Source: an uncultured candidatus Porisulfidus sp. (lineage in GTDB: Bacteria; Pseudomonadota; Gammaproteobacteria; Poriferisulfidales; Poriferisulfidaceae). From it: DNA of 64,000 nucleotides. The stretch spans positions 1 to 64,000 of the forward strand of contig OY288106.1 of assembly GCA_958431155.1 (NCBI GenBank), in the 5' to 3' direction. This document shows, one piece after another, positions 23,902 through 33,615 of the stretch (its first letter is position 1; every line of letters begins with the position of its first letter). A program made the position numbers and the translations under genes. Below the pieces are notes generated by a model that ran no database searches, was not told the DNA's origin, and saw only the letters and a list, made by a program, of their open reading frames with translations.

Positions 23902-25098
23902 TTAAACCAGGTAGGGACGGTGGGGTGTCTTTTCAGCGTAGGGCTCGATCGGCCGCAGGGTGTCCCACTGCTGGCAGCTCGGGCACTGCCAGAATAGCTT
24001 GTGTACCTGGAACTGGCACTCCGAGCATTCGTGGGTCGGGCGGTCGGCAAGGTAACGGTCCAGCGTGGTCAGGATCTGGCGCATGCTCTGCTGGTCGGCC
24101 GCGACCCGGTTCTCCGTGATTGCCTCCACGTACTCGCGCAGCAGTACCAGCGAGGATGGGTTGGATTGGAAAGTGCCGTCGAAAATCTCCTCCAGCCCGC
24201 TGTCGCCGTTCTGGCGCAGGTCTTCGACCAGTGACAGTACCGGGAACAGGGCATGCGGCTGGGTCCGCGCCTGATGCAGGAACTGGCGGAATCCGTCCAG
24301 GTCTCCCTGGTTCTGGTATGCCTTGTGGATGAGCCGGATGATCCGCGGCGCGAAGGCCGGGCGTTTCTCGTAGGCGTCCCGGTAGTGGCGGATGGCGGCA
24401 TGGTAGTCGCGCCGCCGGCTTGCGATGTCGCCGAGCATGATGTGCGCCCGTGAGCAGTCGCGGTGATGGCCCAAGGCCTTGTGCGCATGCTGGACGGCCT
24501 GCTCTTCGCCGTTGCCGTTGGCCGCCGTCTCCAGGGCGTTCTCCCCTAATTCGCAGTAATACTGGGCGATGATTTCCTGCTGCGACCCTCCGTCCTCGCG
24601 TTCGATGTTGCGGGCGACGTGAATCGCTTTCTTCCACTCCTTCTCCTGTTCGTAGATTTCCCGCAGGTGGCACAGGGCTTCCAACTGGTGGCAGCCGGTG
24701 TCGAGCACGCCGCCGAGCAGGTGCTCGGCACGGTCGAACATGCCGGACTTCAGATAGTCCCGGGCCAGTTCCAGCAGTGCATCGGCCTTGGTCCGGTCGT
24801 CCAGGTCCGGGCGCGCGATCAGGTTCTGGTGCAGGCGGATGGCGCGTTCCACTTCGCCGCGCCGGCGCAGTAGGTTGCCGAGCACGATGTAGGTTTCGAC
24901 GGTATCGGCGTCCAGGTCGACGACGTCGACGAACAGGTCGATGGCCTTGTCCGGCTGCTCGTTGAGCAGGTAGTTGATGCCCTTGAGGTAGTGTCCCGGG
25001 ATCGGCTTGGCTTGGTGGCGCTGCATGTCGCGCCGTGCCGCCCACCAGCCGGTCAGCGCCGCGACCGGTAGCAGGAGCCAGAGCAGGGCGCTCATCAT
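23902..25098 (-). CDS. lapB: Lipopolysaccharide assembly protein B
   Basis: The 398-residue protein (formerly YciM) has an N-terminal membrane anchor (SALLWLLLPVAALTGWW), about nine TPR-like helical repeats, and a C-terminal rubredoxin-like zinc ribbon (CSECQFQVHKLFWQCPSC). It recruits FtsH to degrade LpxC and so balances lipopolysaccharide and phospholipid synthesis. The start overlaps the lapA region by almost nothing (one base between). All four metal-ligand cysteines are present. Confidence 0.96.
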   Translation of the reverse strand: MMSALLWLLLPVAALTGWWAARRDMQRHQAKPIPGHYLKGINYLLNEQPDKAIDLFVDVVDLDADTVETYIVLGNLLRRRGEVERAIRLHQNLIARPDLDDRTKADALLELARDYLKSGMFDRAEHLLGGVLDTGCHQLEALCHLREIYEQEKEWKKAIHVARNIEREDGGSQQEIIAQYYCELGENALETAANGNGEEQAVQHAHKALGHHRDCSRAHIMLGDIASRRRDYHAAIRHYRDAYEKRPAFAPRIIRLIHKAYQNQGDLDGFRQFLHQARTQPHALFPVLSLVEDLRQNGDSGLEEIFDGTFQSNPSSLVLLREYVEAITENRVAADQQSMRQILTTLDRYLADRPTHECSECQFQVHKLFWQCPSCQQWDTLRPIEPYAEKTPHRPYLV

Positions 25099-25099
25099 G

Positions 25100-25390
25100 T
25101 CAGGCCTCGTGAATCGGCATGCGCCGCAGGTTGCGGACTTCCTGGTACACCAGATCGTATTGGCGCTGCAGGCGGGTCAACTGGAAGCGGTAGCGCAGCA
25201 CCATCCAGCCGCCGAGCCCCATGGCCAACACCAGCCCCAGCCCCAGCGTGGCCAGAAGCGCGAATCCCAGCTGCAACGTGTACTCGGCGAAATACAGGTT
25301 GATGCCGACCGCTTGCGGGTTGGCCATCACCAGCATCAGCCCGAAGGCCATTACCATCAGGAAGATGAGAAATGCACCTAATCTGTTCAT
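25100..25390 (-). CDS. lapA: Lipopolysaccharide assembly protein A domain protein (DUF1049)
   Basis: The 96-residue inner-membrane protein has two hydrophobic helices (LGAFLIFLMVMAFGLMLVMA and LGFALLATLGLGLVLAMGLGG) and a basic, coiled cytoplasmic tail (QLTRLQRQYDLVYQEVRNLR). NPQAVGINLYF between them is the DUF1049 signature. Partner of LapB, encoded next. Confidence 0.95.
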   Translation of the reverse strand: MNRLGAFLIFLMVMAFGLMLVMANPQAVGINLYFAEYTLQLGFALLATLGLGLVLAMGLGGWMVLRYRFQLTRLQRQYDLVYQEVRNLRRMPIHEA

Positions 25391-25479
25391 GTTGGGTGCC
25401 CCGAAAAGAGGGACCTATGACTATAGCACGGCTGGACCGGATTTTCCCTCGCAAGTCGGCGGCGGGAAGCGTGCCGGGA

Positions 25480-25794
25480 CTACTGGAACAGGTCGCGCAG
25501 TTTTTCGCGCAGGCTCTTGCCGGGCTTGAAATGGGGCACGTGGCGTGTCCCCAACATGACGTGGTCGCCGGTGCGGGGATTGCAGGCCATGCGCGGCTGA
25601 CGTTCGCGCAGGCTGAAACTGCCGAAGCCGCGCAGCTCCACCCGGTCGTTCTGCGCCAGGCCTTCGGCGATGTGATCGAAGACCAACTTGACGGCCTCGT
25701 CCACGTCGCGTGGGGACAGGTGCTTCTGCTTGGCCGTAATCCGGTCGATCAACTGGCTGCGGTTGATCTGGGAGGCGTTGGTGCGAGCAGGCAT
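25480..25794 (-). CDS. ihfB: Integration host factor subunit beta
   Basis: The 104-residue protein bends DNA together with IhfA. It shows the HU/IHF fold: NRSQLIDRITAKQKHLSPRD, then GFGSFSLRERQPRMACNPRT with the intercalating proline in the arm, and the signature HFKPGKSLREKL. It sits 15 bases after rpsA, the conserved arrangement. Confidence 0.97.
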   Translation of the reverse strand: MPARTNASQINRSQLIDRITAKQKHLSPRDVDEAVKLVFDHIAEGLAQNDRVELRGFGSFSLRERQPRMACNPRTGDHVMLGTRHVPHFKPGKSLREKLRDLFQ

Positions 25795-25809
25795 GATCTC
25801 GGGTCAGGT

Positions 25810-27495
25810 TCAGGAATCGTCGTCCTTCCGGCCCACCAGTTTATCGCGAAGTATGCCGCCGAGCGATTTGCTGATCTTGGGGGCGGCTTCCTTGTAGTCC
25901 TTGACCGCCTGTTTTTCCTCTGCCTGGTCCTTGGCCCGGATCGACAGGCTCAGGTGGCGGTTCTTGCGGTCGAACGACTGGATGACGGCCTCCAGGGTGT
26001 CGCCGACCTTGACTTGGTTGCGGGCGTCGTCCACCGATTCGTCCGACAGTTCGGAAGCCGAAATCGAGCCGGTGATGTGTTCCGCCACCTCCACGGTGAC
26101 GGTGCGGGCCTCGACTCCGGTGACCGTGCAGGAGACGGTCTGGCCCTTGGGGTGTTTCTTCAGCCAGCCCTGCACCGGGTCGTCCGCCAGCTGTTTGATG
26201 CCGAGCGAGACCCGTTCGCGTTCGACGTCGACGGACAGCACCTTGGCCTCGATCTCGTTGCCCTTGCGGTATTCGTGGATGACCGTCTCGCCGGGTTCGG
26301 TCCAGGACAGGTCGGACAGGTGGATCAGGCCGTCGATGCCGCCTTCCAGGCCGACGAAAATGCCGAAGTCGGTGATCGACTTGACGGTGCCGGTCACCTG
26401 GGCGCCCTTGCTGTACATGGCGGCGAACGCCTCCCAGGGGTTGGCAATGCATTGCTTCATGCCGAGCGAGATACGACGGCGTTCCAGGTCGATCTCCAGC
26501 ACCATCACCTCGACCGCCTCGCCGAGCGTCACCACCCGAGACGGGTTGGCGTTGCGCGAGGTCCAGTCCATCTCCGAGGCGTGCACCAGGCCCTCGATGC
26601 CGTCCTCGATCTCCACGAAGCAGCCGTAATCGGTGATGCTGGTCACCGTGCCCGGAACCTTGCTGCCGACCTCACAGCGGTTCGTGATGTTCTCCCACGG
26701 GTCTTCCGTCAGTTGCTTGATGCCGAGCGAGACCCGGCCACTTTCTTGGTCGTAACTCAGGATCTTGACGTCGATCTCCTGGCCGACCTCCACCACGTCG
26801 GACGGATGCTTGATGCGCCGCCACGCCATGTCGGTGATGTGCAGCAGGCCGTCGACGCCGCCCAGGTCCAGGAAGGCGCCGTATTCGGTCAGGTTCTTGA
26901 CCGTACCGCGCACCACGCCGCTCTCGGAGAGCTTCTTCAGGATGGCGTCGCGTTCGGCGCTGTGCTCGGTCTTGAGCACCGCCCGGCGGGATACGACCAC
27001 GTTGTCGCGGCGCCGATCGATCTTGATGATCTTGAATTCCAGCTCGCGGTTTTCCAGGTAGGTGGTGTCGCGCACGGGACGCACGTCGACCAGCGAGCCC
27101 GGCAGGAAGGCGCGGATCGAGTTGAGGTTGATGGTGAAACCGCCCTTGATCTTGTTGACGATGGTGCCGGTGACGTTGGTGTTCTCCTCGTAGGCTTTTT
27201 CCAGTTCGCTCCAGATCCGGATGCGCTTGGCGCGTTCCCGTGACATGCGGGTCTCGCCGTTGCCGTCCTCGATGGCGTCCAGGGAGACTTCGACGGTGTC
27301 GCCGACTTCAACTTCCAGCTTGCCGTCGGGGCCGGTGAACTGCTCGGCCGGGATGAAGCATTCGGATTTAAGTCCGGCGCTGACCACCACCGAGTCGGGA
27401 CGGATGCCCACGACGGTGCCGTCGATGATCGAGCCGGCCCGCATCTGCAGGTATGAAATATTCTCTTCGAGAAGTTCCGCGAAGGATTCGCTCAT
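25810..27495 (-). CDS. rpsA: 30S ribosomal protein S1
   Basis: From ATG 27495 ([13 protein letters not shown]) the 561-residue protein has six S1 (OB-fold) domains. Repeated elements such as [40 protein letters not shown] and RVSLGIKQL mark domains 3-6. It brings mRNA to the 30S subunit. The start codon shares ATGA with the cmk stop; the longer upstream reading would lie inside cmk. The final 60 residues are lysine-rich and unstructured. Confidence 0.97.
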   Translation of the reverse strand: MSESFAELLEENISYLQMRAGSIIDGTVVGIRPDSVVVSAGLKSECFIPAEQFTGPDGKLEVEVGDTVEVSLDAIEDGNGETRMSRERAKRIRIWSELEKAYEENTNVTGTIVNKIKGGFTINLNSIRAFLPGSLVDVRPVRDTTYLENRELEFKIIKIDRRRDNVVVSRRAVLKTEHSAERDAILKKLSESGVVRGTVKNLTEYGAFLDLGGVDGLLHITDMAWRRIKHPSDVVEVGQEIDVKILSYDQESGRVSLGIKQLTEDPWENITNRCEVGSKVPGTVTSITDYGCFVEIEDGIEGLVHASEMDWTSRNANPSRVVTLGEAVEVMVLEIDLERRRISLGMKQCIANPWEAFAAMYSKGAQVTGTVKSITDFGIFVGLEGGIDGLIHLSDLSWTEPGETVIHEYRKGNEIEAKVLSVDVERERVSLGIKQLADDPVQGWLKKHPKGQTVSCTVTGVEARTVTVEVAEHITGSISASELSDESVDDARNQVKVGDTLEAVIQSFDRKNRHLSLSIRAKDQAEEKQAVKDYKEAAPKISKSLGGILRDKLVGRKDDDS

Positions 27496-28193
27496 GAATG
27501 GGTGCCCTTGTCTGATTGAGTTAATATTCCGGGCAGGCAGGCCCGGGCCTTTGCATGAACCTCCTCGATCGAACACGCGCTGGTGTCGATCAGGATGGCA
27601 TCGGGAGCTTGTATCAAGGGCGATGCACCCCGCCGCATGTCTTGAAGATCACGCTGATTCAGCTCGTCGATTAGCGTATTAAGTCTAGCATTGATCCCCA
27701 TTTCCTCCAACTGCCGCTGCCGGCGGCGCGCCCGTTCTTCCAGCGAGGCGGTCAGGTGGATCTTCAGGCAGGCATTCGGGAAAATCACGGTTCCCATGTC
27801 GCGGCCGTCGGCCACCAGCCCGGGCATGCGGCGCGCCGCACGCTGGTGATCCAGCAAGGCGCGGCGGACTTCCGGATGCACCGAGACGCGCGAAGCGACG
27901 TGCCCGACCTCCGGCTCCCGGATGCGGGCCGTGACGTCGACTCCGTCGAGCAGGAGCCGGATCGATTCCGGCAGGGTCTGGGTCTCTATCCGCAGACCGC
28001 GGGCGATTTCGCTGCAGGCGCCGGCATCGTCCGGGTTTGCGCCCCGCTCCAGGACGGCCAGCCCGATGGCGCGGTACAAGGCGCCGGAGTCGAGGTAGTG
28101 CCAGCCCAGTTCGTTCGCGAGGTTCCGGGCCAGGGTGCCCTTGCCGGACCCGGCGGTCCCGTCGACGGCGATGACGGGGACGGTCTCAGGCAT
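27492..28193 (-). CDS. cmk: Cytidylate kinase
   Basis: The 233-residue enzyme phosphorylates CMP and dCMP. The P-loop is [18 protein letters not shown]. The CMP-binding segment [12 protein letters not shown] and the [13 protein letters not shown] block are intact. ATG 28193 lies inside the last codons of aroA (8-bp overlap), so earlier in-frame codons belong to the shadow of aroA. Classical cmk-rpsA pair. Confidence 0.96.
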   Translation of the reverse strand: MPETVPVIAVDGTAGSGKGTLARNLANELGWHYLDSGALYRAIGLAVLERGANPDDAGACSEIARGLRIETQTLPESIRLLLDGVDVTARIREPEVGHVASRVSVHPEVRRALLDHQRAARRMPGLVADGRDMGTVIFPNACLKIHLTASLEERARRRQRQLEEMGINARLNTLIDELNQRDLQDMRRGASPLIQAPDAILIDTSACSIEEVHAKARACLPGILTQSDKGTHS

Positions 28194-29490
28194 CGTGCAG
28201 GCGCATTCCGGCCTGCCGCGCGAGGCCGGAGAATCCGGGGAATGAAGTCGCCACCCACCGTACGCCTTCGACGACGATCGGCTCCGAGGCCGCCAGCGCG
28301 GCGACGGCGAAGGCCATGGCGATGCGATGGTCTCGATGGCTTCGGATCGTGCCTCCTCCCATGGGCCGGCCGGTGATGCGGACGGAATCGTCGCCGACTT
28401 CGACCGGCACACCCAGCGTGCTCAGGCCTTCCGCCATGGCGGCGACGCGATCGCTCTCCTTGATTCGCAACTCGCCGACCCCGGCCAGGGTGGTGGTTCC
28501 CCGCGCACAGGCGGCGGCAATGCACAGCACCGGGAACTCGTCGATCGCATTGGCGATCAGGTCGGGACCGATGTCGGTGCCGGTCAATGCGCTGCTGCGC
28601 ACGGTGATGTCGGCGACCGGTTCCCGGCCGACCGGATCGACGGCGTCGATGTCCACTCCGGCACCCATCTGCCTGAGGACCTGCAGGACCCCGTCGCGTC
28701 GCGGATTGACGCCGACGCTGGGCAGTTTCAGCTCGGAGTCCGGCGCGATCAGCGTGCCGACGATGAAGAAGGCGGCGGCCGACAGGTCACGCGGGACGGT
28801 GACGTCGGCGCCGTGCAGGGCTTGTCCGCCTTCGATGCAGATTCGGGCGCCGTCCACTTCGCAGTCCGCACCGAACAGCGGCAACATCCGTTCGGTGTGA
28901 TCCCTCGACGGCACCGCTTCCGTCAGGCAGGTGCGGCCCCGGGCCTGGAGCCCGGCCAGCAGGAGGGCGGATTTGACCTGCGCGCTTGCGATCGGCTCGT
29001 CGTACGCGATCCCCTGCAGGGGCCCGCCGTCGATCCGAATCGGTGGGCGGCCGGAATCGGTTTTGATTCGCGCGCCCATCTCCCTCAGGGGGCTCGCGAC
29101 CCGTTCCATGGGCCGTTGCGACAGCGAGGCGTCTCCGGTCAGTGTGGTGGGGAAGGGGCGGGCCGCCAGCAGGCCGCACAGCAGCCGCATGGCCGTCCCG
29201 GAATTGCCGAGATCCAGCGGTGCCCCGGGGGCCTGCAGCCCGTCGAGGCCGCGCCCTTCGACAAGCCAGTTCCCCGGTGAAGTCTCCCGGATCTCCGCGC
29301 CGAGTTGGGCAAGCGCCCGGGCGGTCGCCCGGCAATCCTCGCTGTCGAGCACGCCGTCCAGCCGGCTGCTGCCTTCGGCCAGGGCGGCAATGAGCAAAGC
29401 CCGGTGGCTGATGGACTTGTCGCCGGGCAGGGTGAGGGTTCCGCGGATCTGGCCTCCCGGTTCCAGCCGCCAGCCGTCAGTCATGCCCAT
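28186..29490 (-). CDS. aroA: 3-phosphoshikimate 1-carboxyvinyltransferase (EPSP synthase)
   Basis: The 434-residue enzyme joins phosphoenolpyruvate to shikimate 3-phosphate. Seen: LTLPGDKSISHRALLIAALA at the N-terminus, then LGNSGTAMRLLCGLLA, where the residues after GNSGTA are MRLL. This is the class typical of glyphosate-sensitive enzymes only in part, so no claim is made. VPSRDHTERML and RIKESDR close the active site. Two ATG codons, 29490 and 29484, both overlap the end of tyrA; neither has a clear ribosome site. Confidence 0.95.
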   Translation of the reverse strand: MGMTDGWRLEPGGQIRGTLTLPGDKSISHRALLIAALAEGSSRLDGVLDSEDCRATARALAQLGAEIRETSPGNWLVEGRGLDGLQAPGAPLDLGNSGTAMRLLCGLLAARPFPTTLTGDASLSQRPMERVASPLREMGARIKTDSGRPPIRIDGGPLQGIAYDEPIASAQVKSALLLAGLQARGRTCLTEAVPSRDHTERMLPLFGADCEVDGARICIEGGQALHGADVTVPRDLSAAAFFIVGTLIAPDSELKLPSVGVNPRRDGVLQVLRQMGAGVDIDAVDPVGREPVADITVRSSALTGTDIGPDLIANAIDEFPVLCIAAACARGTTTLAGVGELRIKESDRVAAMAEGLSTLGVPVEVGDDSVRITGRPMGGGTIRSHRDHRIAMAFAVAALAASEPIVVEGVRWVATSFPGFSGLARQAGMRLHDA

Positions 29491-30346
29491 CGGGACGCAA
29501 GGTGTCTCGGGTCTTCTTCGCGGTCGTGAACGAGCCGTGCAGCACATCGGATTGCCCGTTGTGCAGGGCTTCGATCAGTTCGCCGATGCGCCCCTGGAAC
29601 TGTTCCAGGATCGGCGTCAGGTGCTCGCGATTGGCCTGGCAGATATCAAGCCACAGTTCAGGGTTGCTGGAGGCGATGCGAGTGAAGTCGAGCAGGCCGC
29701 CTGCAGCATAGCGCTTCAGTTCTTCGGGCGGGAATTTTTCGGTGAGCACTTCCATCAGGGCGTAGGCCAGGACATGCGGGAGGTGACTGATGCCTGCGAA
29801 CAGCGCATCGTGCGTGTCTGCATCCATGCGTTCGACTTGGGCGCCGAGCTGCTCCCACATCCAGCAGACCCGGTCGACCTTGCCGGAATCGGTGCCGTCG
29901 ACGGGGGTCAACACCACGCGGCGGTCGCGGAACAGCCCGCTGTTGGCATGCTGCGCCCCGCTTTTCTCGGTCCCGGAGATCGGGTGGCCGGGCACGAACC
30001 ACGAGGGAACCCGACCGCACGCCTGTTCGAGCTCGCGCAGCACGGGCTTCTTGATGCTGCCGACATCGGTGACCACCTGATGCTCGGCAATGTGCGGCTT
30101 CAGGTCCCGGCAGACCTCGGCGATGGCAGAGGGTGGAGTGGCCAGAACGATCAGCTCGGCCTCCCCGGCCGCGGCCTCGGGCGTCGGGTGGGCGGTGTCG
30201 ATCAGGTCGAGATCGCGCGCCTGCTCCAGCGCCTGCGGGTCCGAATCGTAGCCGTGGATGGCATGCACGGCACCCGCCGCGCGTAGTCCGGCCGCCATGG
30301 AACCGCCGATGTGCCCGACCCCGATGAGTGCCAGGGAGGTGCTCAT
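29477..30346 (-). CDS. tyrA: Prephenate dehydrogenase
   Basis: The 289-residue NAD(P)-dependent enzyme makes 4-hydroxyphenylpyruvate for tyrosine. The Rossmann motif is LIGVGHIGGSMAAGLRAAG. Catalytic and binding blocks are VTDVGSIKKPVL, PGHPISGTEKSG, and the histidine of AGISHLPHVLAYAL. ATG 30346 shares ATGA with hisC, so the longer reading from 30358 is not needed. It is a monofunctional form without a fused chorismate mutase, which is supplied by PheA in this operon. Confidence 0.94.
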   Translation of the reverse strand: MSTSLALIGVGHIGGSMAAGLRAAGAVHAIHGYDSDPQALEQARDLDLIDTAHPTPEAAAGEAELIVLATPPSAIAEVCRDLKPHIAEHQVVTDVGSIKKPVLRELEQACGRVPSWFVPGHPISGTEKSGAQHANSGLFRDRRVVLTPVDGTDSGKVDRVCWMWEQLGAQVERMDADTHDALFAGISHLPHVLAYALMEVLTEKFPPEELKRYAAGGLLDFTRIASSNPELWLDICQANREHLTPILEQFQGRIGELIEALHNGQSDVLHGSFTTAKKTRDTLRPDGHD

Positions 30347-31464
30347 GATTGCCGCCATGCGTGCAGCGCGTCGATCAGGATCCGGGTCTCATCGGGAGTG
30401 CCGATGGTGAAGCGCAGCCAGTCCGGGAGCTCGTACTCCGGCAGCGCGCGCACCAGGATCCCACGTTCGCGCAGGTAAGCCACGACAGCCTGTGCCTGAT
30501 CACCGAAGTCCAGGGTCAGGAAATTGGCGTGCGTGCCCAGCGGGCGCAACTGCAGTCCGTGCGCCGCCTCTAGGAGTCGCTGCATGCCTTCGGCATTGGC
30601 GGCCCGGCTGTGCGCCACGTGTTCCTCGTCGCCGACGGCGGCCACCGCCGCTTGCTGCGCCAGGGTGTTGACGTTGAAGGGTTGCCGCACCCGGTTGAGC
30701 ATCGCGACGACTTCGGGGTGGGCCAGCGCGTAACCGATGCGCAGGCCGGCCAGCCCGAAGATCTTGGAGAACGTGCGGGTCACGATCACCTGCGGATATT
30801 CCAGGAAACGCCCGGCCGCGGGGATCGGATCGCGGTATTCGGCGTAGGCCTCGTCCAGCACCACCAGGACCTGCGGCGGCAGGGCCTCGATCAAGGTCCG
30901 GATCTCGTCGTCCGTGAGCACGGTGCCGGTCGGGTTGTTCGGGTTGGCGATGAACACCACGGCGGTGGTCTCACTCACGCGCTCGCGCAGGGTTTCCGGG
31001 TCATGTCCCAGCGGCTGCTCGTGCTCAGCCGGGTGCGGGGCCGAAATTCGCGCTTCAGCGCCTGCCGCCTGCACCACCAGCGGGTAGACCACGAAGGCGT
31101 GCCGTGCGAATGCGGCGCTGCGGCCTGCTTCCAGGTAGGCGCATGCGACCAGGTCCAGCAGGTCGGACGAGCCGTTGCCGAACAGCAGGCAGTCGGCCGG
31201 GCAGTCGTGACGGGCGCTCAGCACCTCTCTCAACGCGTGCCCGTCGTTGTCGGGGTAGCGGGACAAGTTGGCGGGCTCGGCCAGGGCGGCCAGTGCCTTG
31301 GGAGAGGGGCCGAGCGGATTCTCGTTGGAGGCCAGGCGGCAGACTTGCTCGTCCACGGTGCTGGGGCGCGCACCCGGCACATAGGGGGCCAGGCCCTGCA
31401 CGCAGGGGCGTGCGGCCGCGACGATGCGCCGCAATGCCGCGGCATCGGAGTCGGTAGCGGTCAT
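30343..31464 (-). CDS. hisC: Histidinol-phosphate / aromatic aminotransferase
   Basis: The 373-residue fold-type I PLP enzyme has LASNENPLGPSPKALAAL, the ANPNNPTGT loop and the PLP-lysine motif RTFSKIFGLAGLRIGYAL. Encoded between pheA and tyrA, it is probably the HisC2 type that mainly transaminates aromatic keto acids, although a role in histidine synthesis cannot be excluded from sequence. The start lies 4 bases after the pheA stop. Confidence 0.93.
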   Translation of the reverse strand: MTATDSDAAALRRIVAAARPCVQGLAPYVPGARPSTVDEQVCRLASNENPLGPSPKALAALAEPANLSRYPDNDGHALREVLSARHDCPADCLLFGNGSSDLLDLVACAYLEAGRSAAFARHAFVVYPLVVQAAGAEARISAPHPAEHEQPLGHDPETLRERVSETTAVVFIANPNNPTGTVLTDDEIRTLIEALPPQVLVVLDEAYAEYRDPIPAAGRFLEYPQVIVTRTFSKIFGLAGLRIGYALAHPEVVAMLNRVRQPFNVNTLAQQAAVAAVGDEEHVAHSRAANAEGMQRLLEAAHGLQLRPLGTHANFLTLDFGDQAQAVVAYLRERGILVRALPEYELPDWLRFTIGTPDETRILIDALHAWRQS

Positions 31465-31468
31465 GAGA

Positions 31469-32542
31469 TCAACCCAGTGCGCAGGGGTAGGAGCCCAGGA
31501 TCTTGCAGAATGCGGCGGCCTCGTGCAGGCTTTTCAGCGCCTGTGCCACCTCGGGGTCCTGTTGGTGGCCCCGGATGTCCAGGAAGAACACGTATTCCCA
31601 GTTGATGGCCTGCGTGGGGCGCGACTCGATGCGGGTCAGGTCGATGCCGGCATCGGCCAGCGGGCGCAGCAGCCCCAGCAGCGCGCCGGGCTGGTTGTGC
31701 GCCGATACCAGCACGCTGGTCTTGTCTTCGCCGGATGGTGCCTGGTCGTGCAGGCCGAGCACCAGGAAGCGGGTTCGGTTGTTCGGGTTGTCCTCGATGT
31801 TGGCAGCCAGGATCTTCAGGTCGTACTGCTCCGCCGCGGCGCGCGAGGCGATGGCCGCGGTGTCGGGATGATCGGCGGCATAGCGGGCAGCGGTGGCATT
31901 GCTGGGGTCGCTGATGCAGTCCAGGTTCGGCAACTCCCGGTTCAGCCACTGCCGGCACTGGGCCAAGGCCTGCGGGTGCGCGCGCACGTAGCGCAGGGCC
32001 GTGCGGTCTTCGCTGCCAGCCAGCAGGTGGTGGTGGATCGCTAGTTCAACCTCGCCGGCGATCTTCAGTGGCGACTCGATGAACAGGTCCAGCGTATACG
32101 CGACCACGCCGTCGGTGGAATTCTCGACCGGCACTACCCCGTATTCGGACTGGCCGCTTTCTACCTCGCGGAAGACCTCGGCGACGTTGTCGTGCGGGCT
32201 GATTTCCGCGGCATGGCCGAAGTGGCGCTGGGCGGCCTGGTGGGTGAACGTGCCTTCCGGACCGAGGTAGGCGACCTGGGTCGGGTGCTCCAGTGCCAGG
32301 CAGGCCGACATGATTTCGCGGAACAGGCGCATCATTCCGTCGTCCGACAGGGGGCCGGGATTGGTTTCGCGGATACGGCGCAGGACCTGCGCTTCGCGTG
32401 CAGGGTCGTAGAACGCGCCAGCCGACTGCTTGGCGCGCGCCGTCTCAAGCGCCAGAGCCGCACGGCGGCTGATGCGCTCCATGATTTCGGCATCCAGCGC
32501 ATCGATTTGCTGCCGGGCCGATTCCAGTCCGTGATTCTTCAT
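31469..32542 (-). CDS. pheA: Bifunctional chorismate mutase / prephenate dehydratase (P-protein)
   Basis: The 357-residue protein has an AroQ-type chorismate mutase domain at residues 1-90 (LESARQQIDALDAEIMERIS), the dehydratase domain from VAYLGPEGTFTHQAA, with VPVENSTDGVV, and a C-terminal ACT regulatory domain (HNQPGALLGLLRPLADAGID, then LTRIESRP) that gives phenylalanine feedback. All catalytic stretches look intact. ATGA overlap with serC. Confidence 0.97.
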   Translation of the reverse strand: MKNHGLESARQQIDALDAEIMERISRRAALALETARAKQSAGAFYDPAREAQVLRRIRETNPGPLSDDGMMRLFREIMSACLALEHPTQVAYLGPEGTFTHQAAQRHFGHAAEISPHDNVAEVFREVESGQSEYGVVPVENSTDGVVAYTLDLFIESPLKIAGEVELAIHHHLLAGSEDRTALRYVRAHPQALAQCRQWLNRELPNLDCISDPSNATAARYAADHPDTAAIASRAAAEQYDLKILAANIEDNPNNRTRFLVLGLHDQAPSGEDKTSVLVSAHNQPGALLGLLRPLADAGIDLTRIESRPTQAINWEYVFFLDIRGHQQDPEVAQALKSLHEAAAFCKILGSYPCALG

Positions 32543-33615
32543 GCTTTGCGCTCAAAATCCCGCATGAATTCGACCAGGGCTTCCGCCCCGGCTACAGGCA
32601 TGGCATTGTACAGGCTCGCTCGCATGCCGCCGATGACTTTGTGGCCGCGCAGCCCTATCAGGCCTGCGGTTTCGGCTTGCTGCAGGAAGGGGATTTCCAG
32701 CTCCGGGTCCGCCAGGGTAAAACAGACGTTCATGCGCGAGCGAGCACGGGGGGCGATGGGGTTCGCATAGAACGAACTGGCGTCGATGCAGCTGTAGACG
32801 AGATCGGCGCGGGCCTGCGCACGCCGCTCCATCTCTTCAAGTCCTCCCTGGTCGCGGATCCAACGCAGCATCAGCGCGCTGACGTACCAGGCGTAGATGG
32901 GAGGCGTGTGATAGAGGCAGCCGGTGCGGGCCTGGACTGCATAGGACAGCCCCGGGGCCAGTCCGGTCTCTTCGCGAAGGCAGTCGCGCCGGATCACCAG
33001 CACGGTGAGGCCGGCCGTGCCGAAGTTCTTCTGGCTGCCGGCGTAGCACAGCACATACGGGCGGATGTCGGACGGCCCGCTCAGGAAATCCGAGGTGCGG
33101 TCGCATACCAGGGGGCAGGCCGCCTGCGGGGTCGGCATCGACAGGCCGGTCAGTGTTTCGTTGGAGACATAGTGCAGGAAATCCAGGCCATCCGTGTCGG
33201 CGGGCGAGAGGTCGGCATAGTCTGCCGGGTCGGGAGATTCCGGCAGGACGCGAACGTCGCGGAGTTTGCGCGCTTCTGCGATGGCCTGGCGGGACCAGAA
33301 GCCCGAGTCGACCAGGCCAAGCCGGTCACCCGGAGTGCTCAGGTTCTGCACCCACAGGGCGTAGTGCACCCGTGCGCCGCCGTTCAGGAACAGGACTGCG
33401 TAGTCGTCGGGGAGCGCAAGCAGGGTGCGCAGGTCGCCTTCCGCCTGCTCTGAGATAGCATTGAAATCCGTGCTGCGGTGGCTCAGCTCCAGGATGGAAC
33501 GGCCGTGCGGGGGGAAGGAGCGGACGGCCTGTGCGGCCTCGGCGACGACTTCCGTTGGAAGCTGGGCCGGTCCGGGCGCGTAGTTGTAGCGTGCCGAAGC
33601 GTCCTCAGTGGACAA
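32539..33615 (-). CDS. serC: Phosphoserine aminotransferase
   Basis: The 358-residue PLP enzyme acts in serine and pyridoxine synthesis. Seen: [15 protein letters not shown] at the N-terminus, [10 protein letters not shown], the PLP-lysine site [17 protein letters not shown], and the terminal [14 protein letters not shown]. The start appears to be TTG 33615, because no ATG or GTG lies between the gyrA stop region and the conserved YNYAPGP. It overlaps gyrA by 11 bases. Confidence 0.95.
   Translation of the reverse strand: MSTEDASARYNYAPGPAQLPTEVVAEAAQAVRSFPPHGRSILELSHRSTDFNAISEQAEGDLRTLLALPDDYAVLFLNGGARVHYALWVQNLSTPGDRLGLVDSGFWSRQAIAEARKLRDVRVLPESPDPADYADLSPADTDGLDFLHYVSNETLTGLSMPTPQAACPLVCDRTSDFLSGPSDIRPYVLCYAGSQKNFGTAGLTVLVIRRDCLREETGLAPGLSYAVQARTGCLYHTPPIYAWYVSALMLRWIRDQGGLEEMERRAQARADLVYSCIDASSFYANPIAPRARSRMNVCFTLADPELEIPFLQQAETAGLIGLRGHKVIGGMRASLYNAMPVAGAEALVEFMRDFERKA

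Noticed and set aside
25372-27243. A 623-codon open frame opposite rpsA, ihfB and part of lapA
   Set aside because: It spans three well-supported genes on the other strand and only reflects their codon bias. The repeats in it are the antisense of S1 domains.
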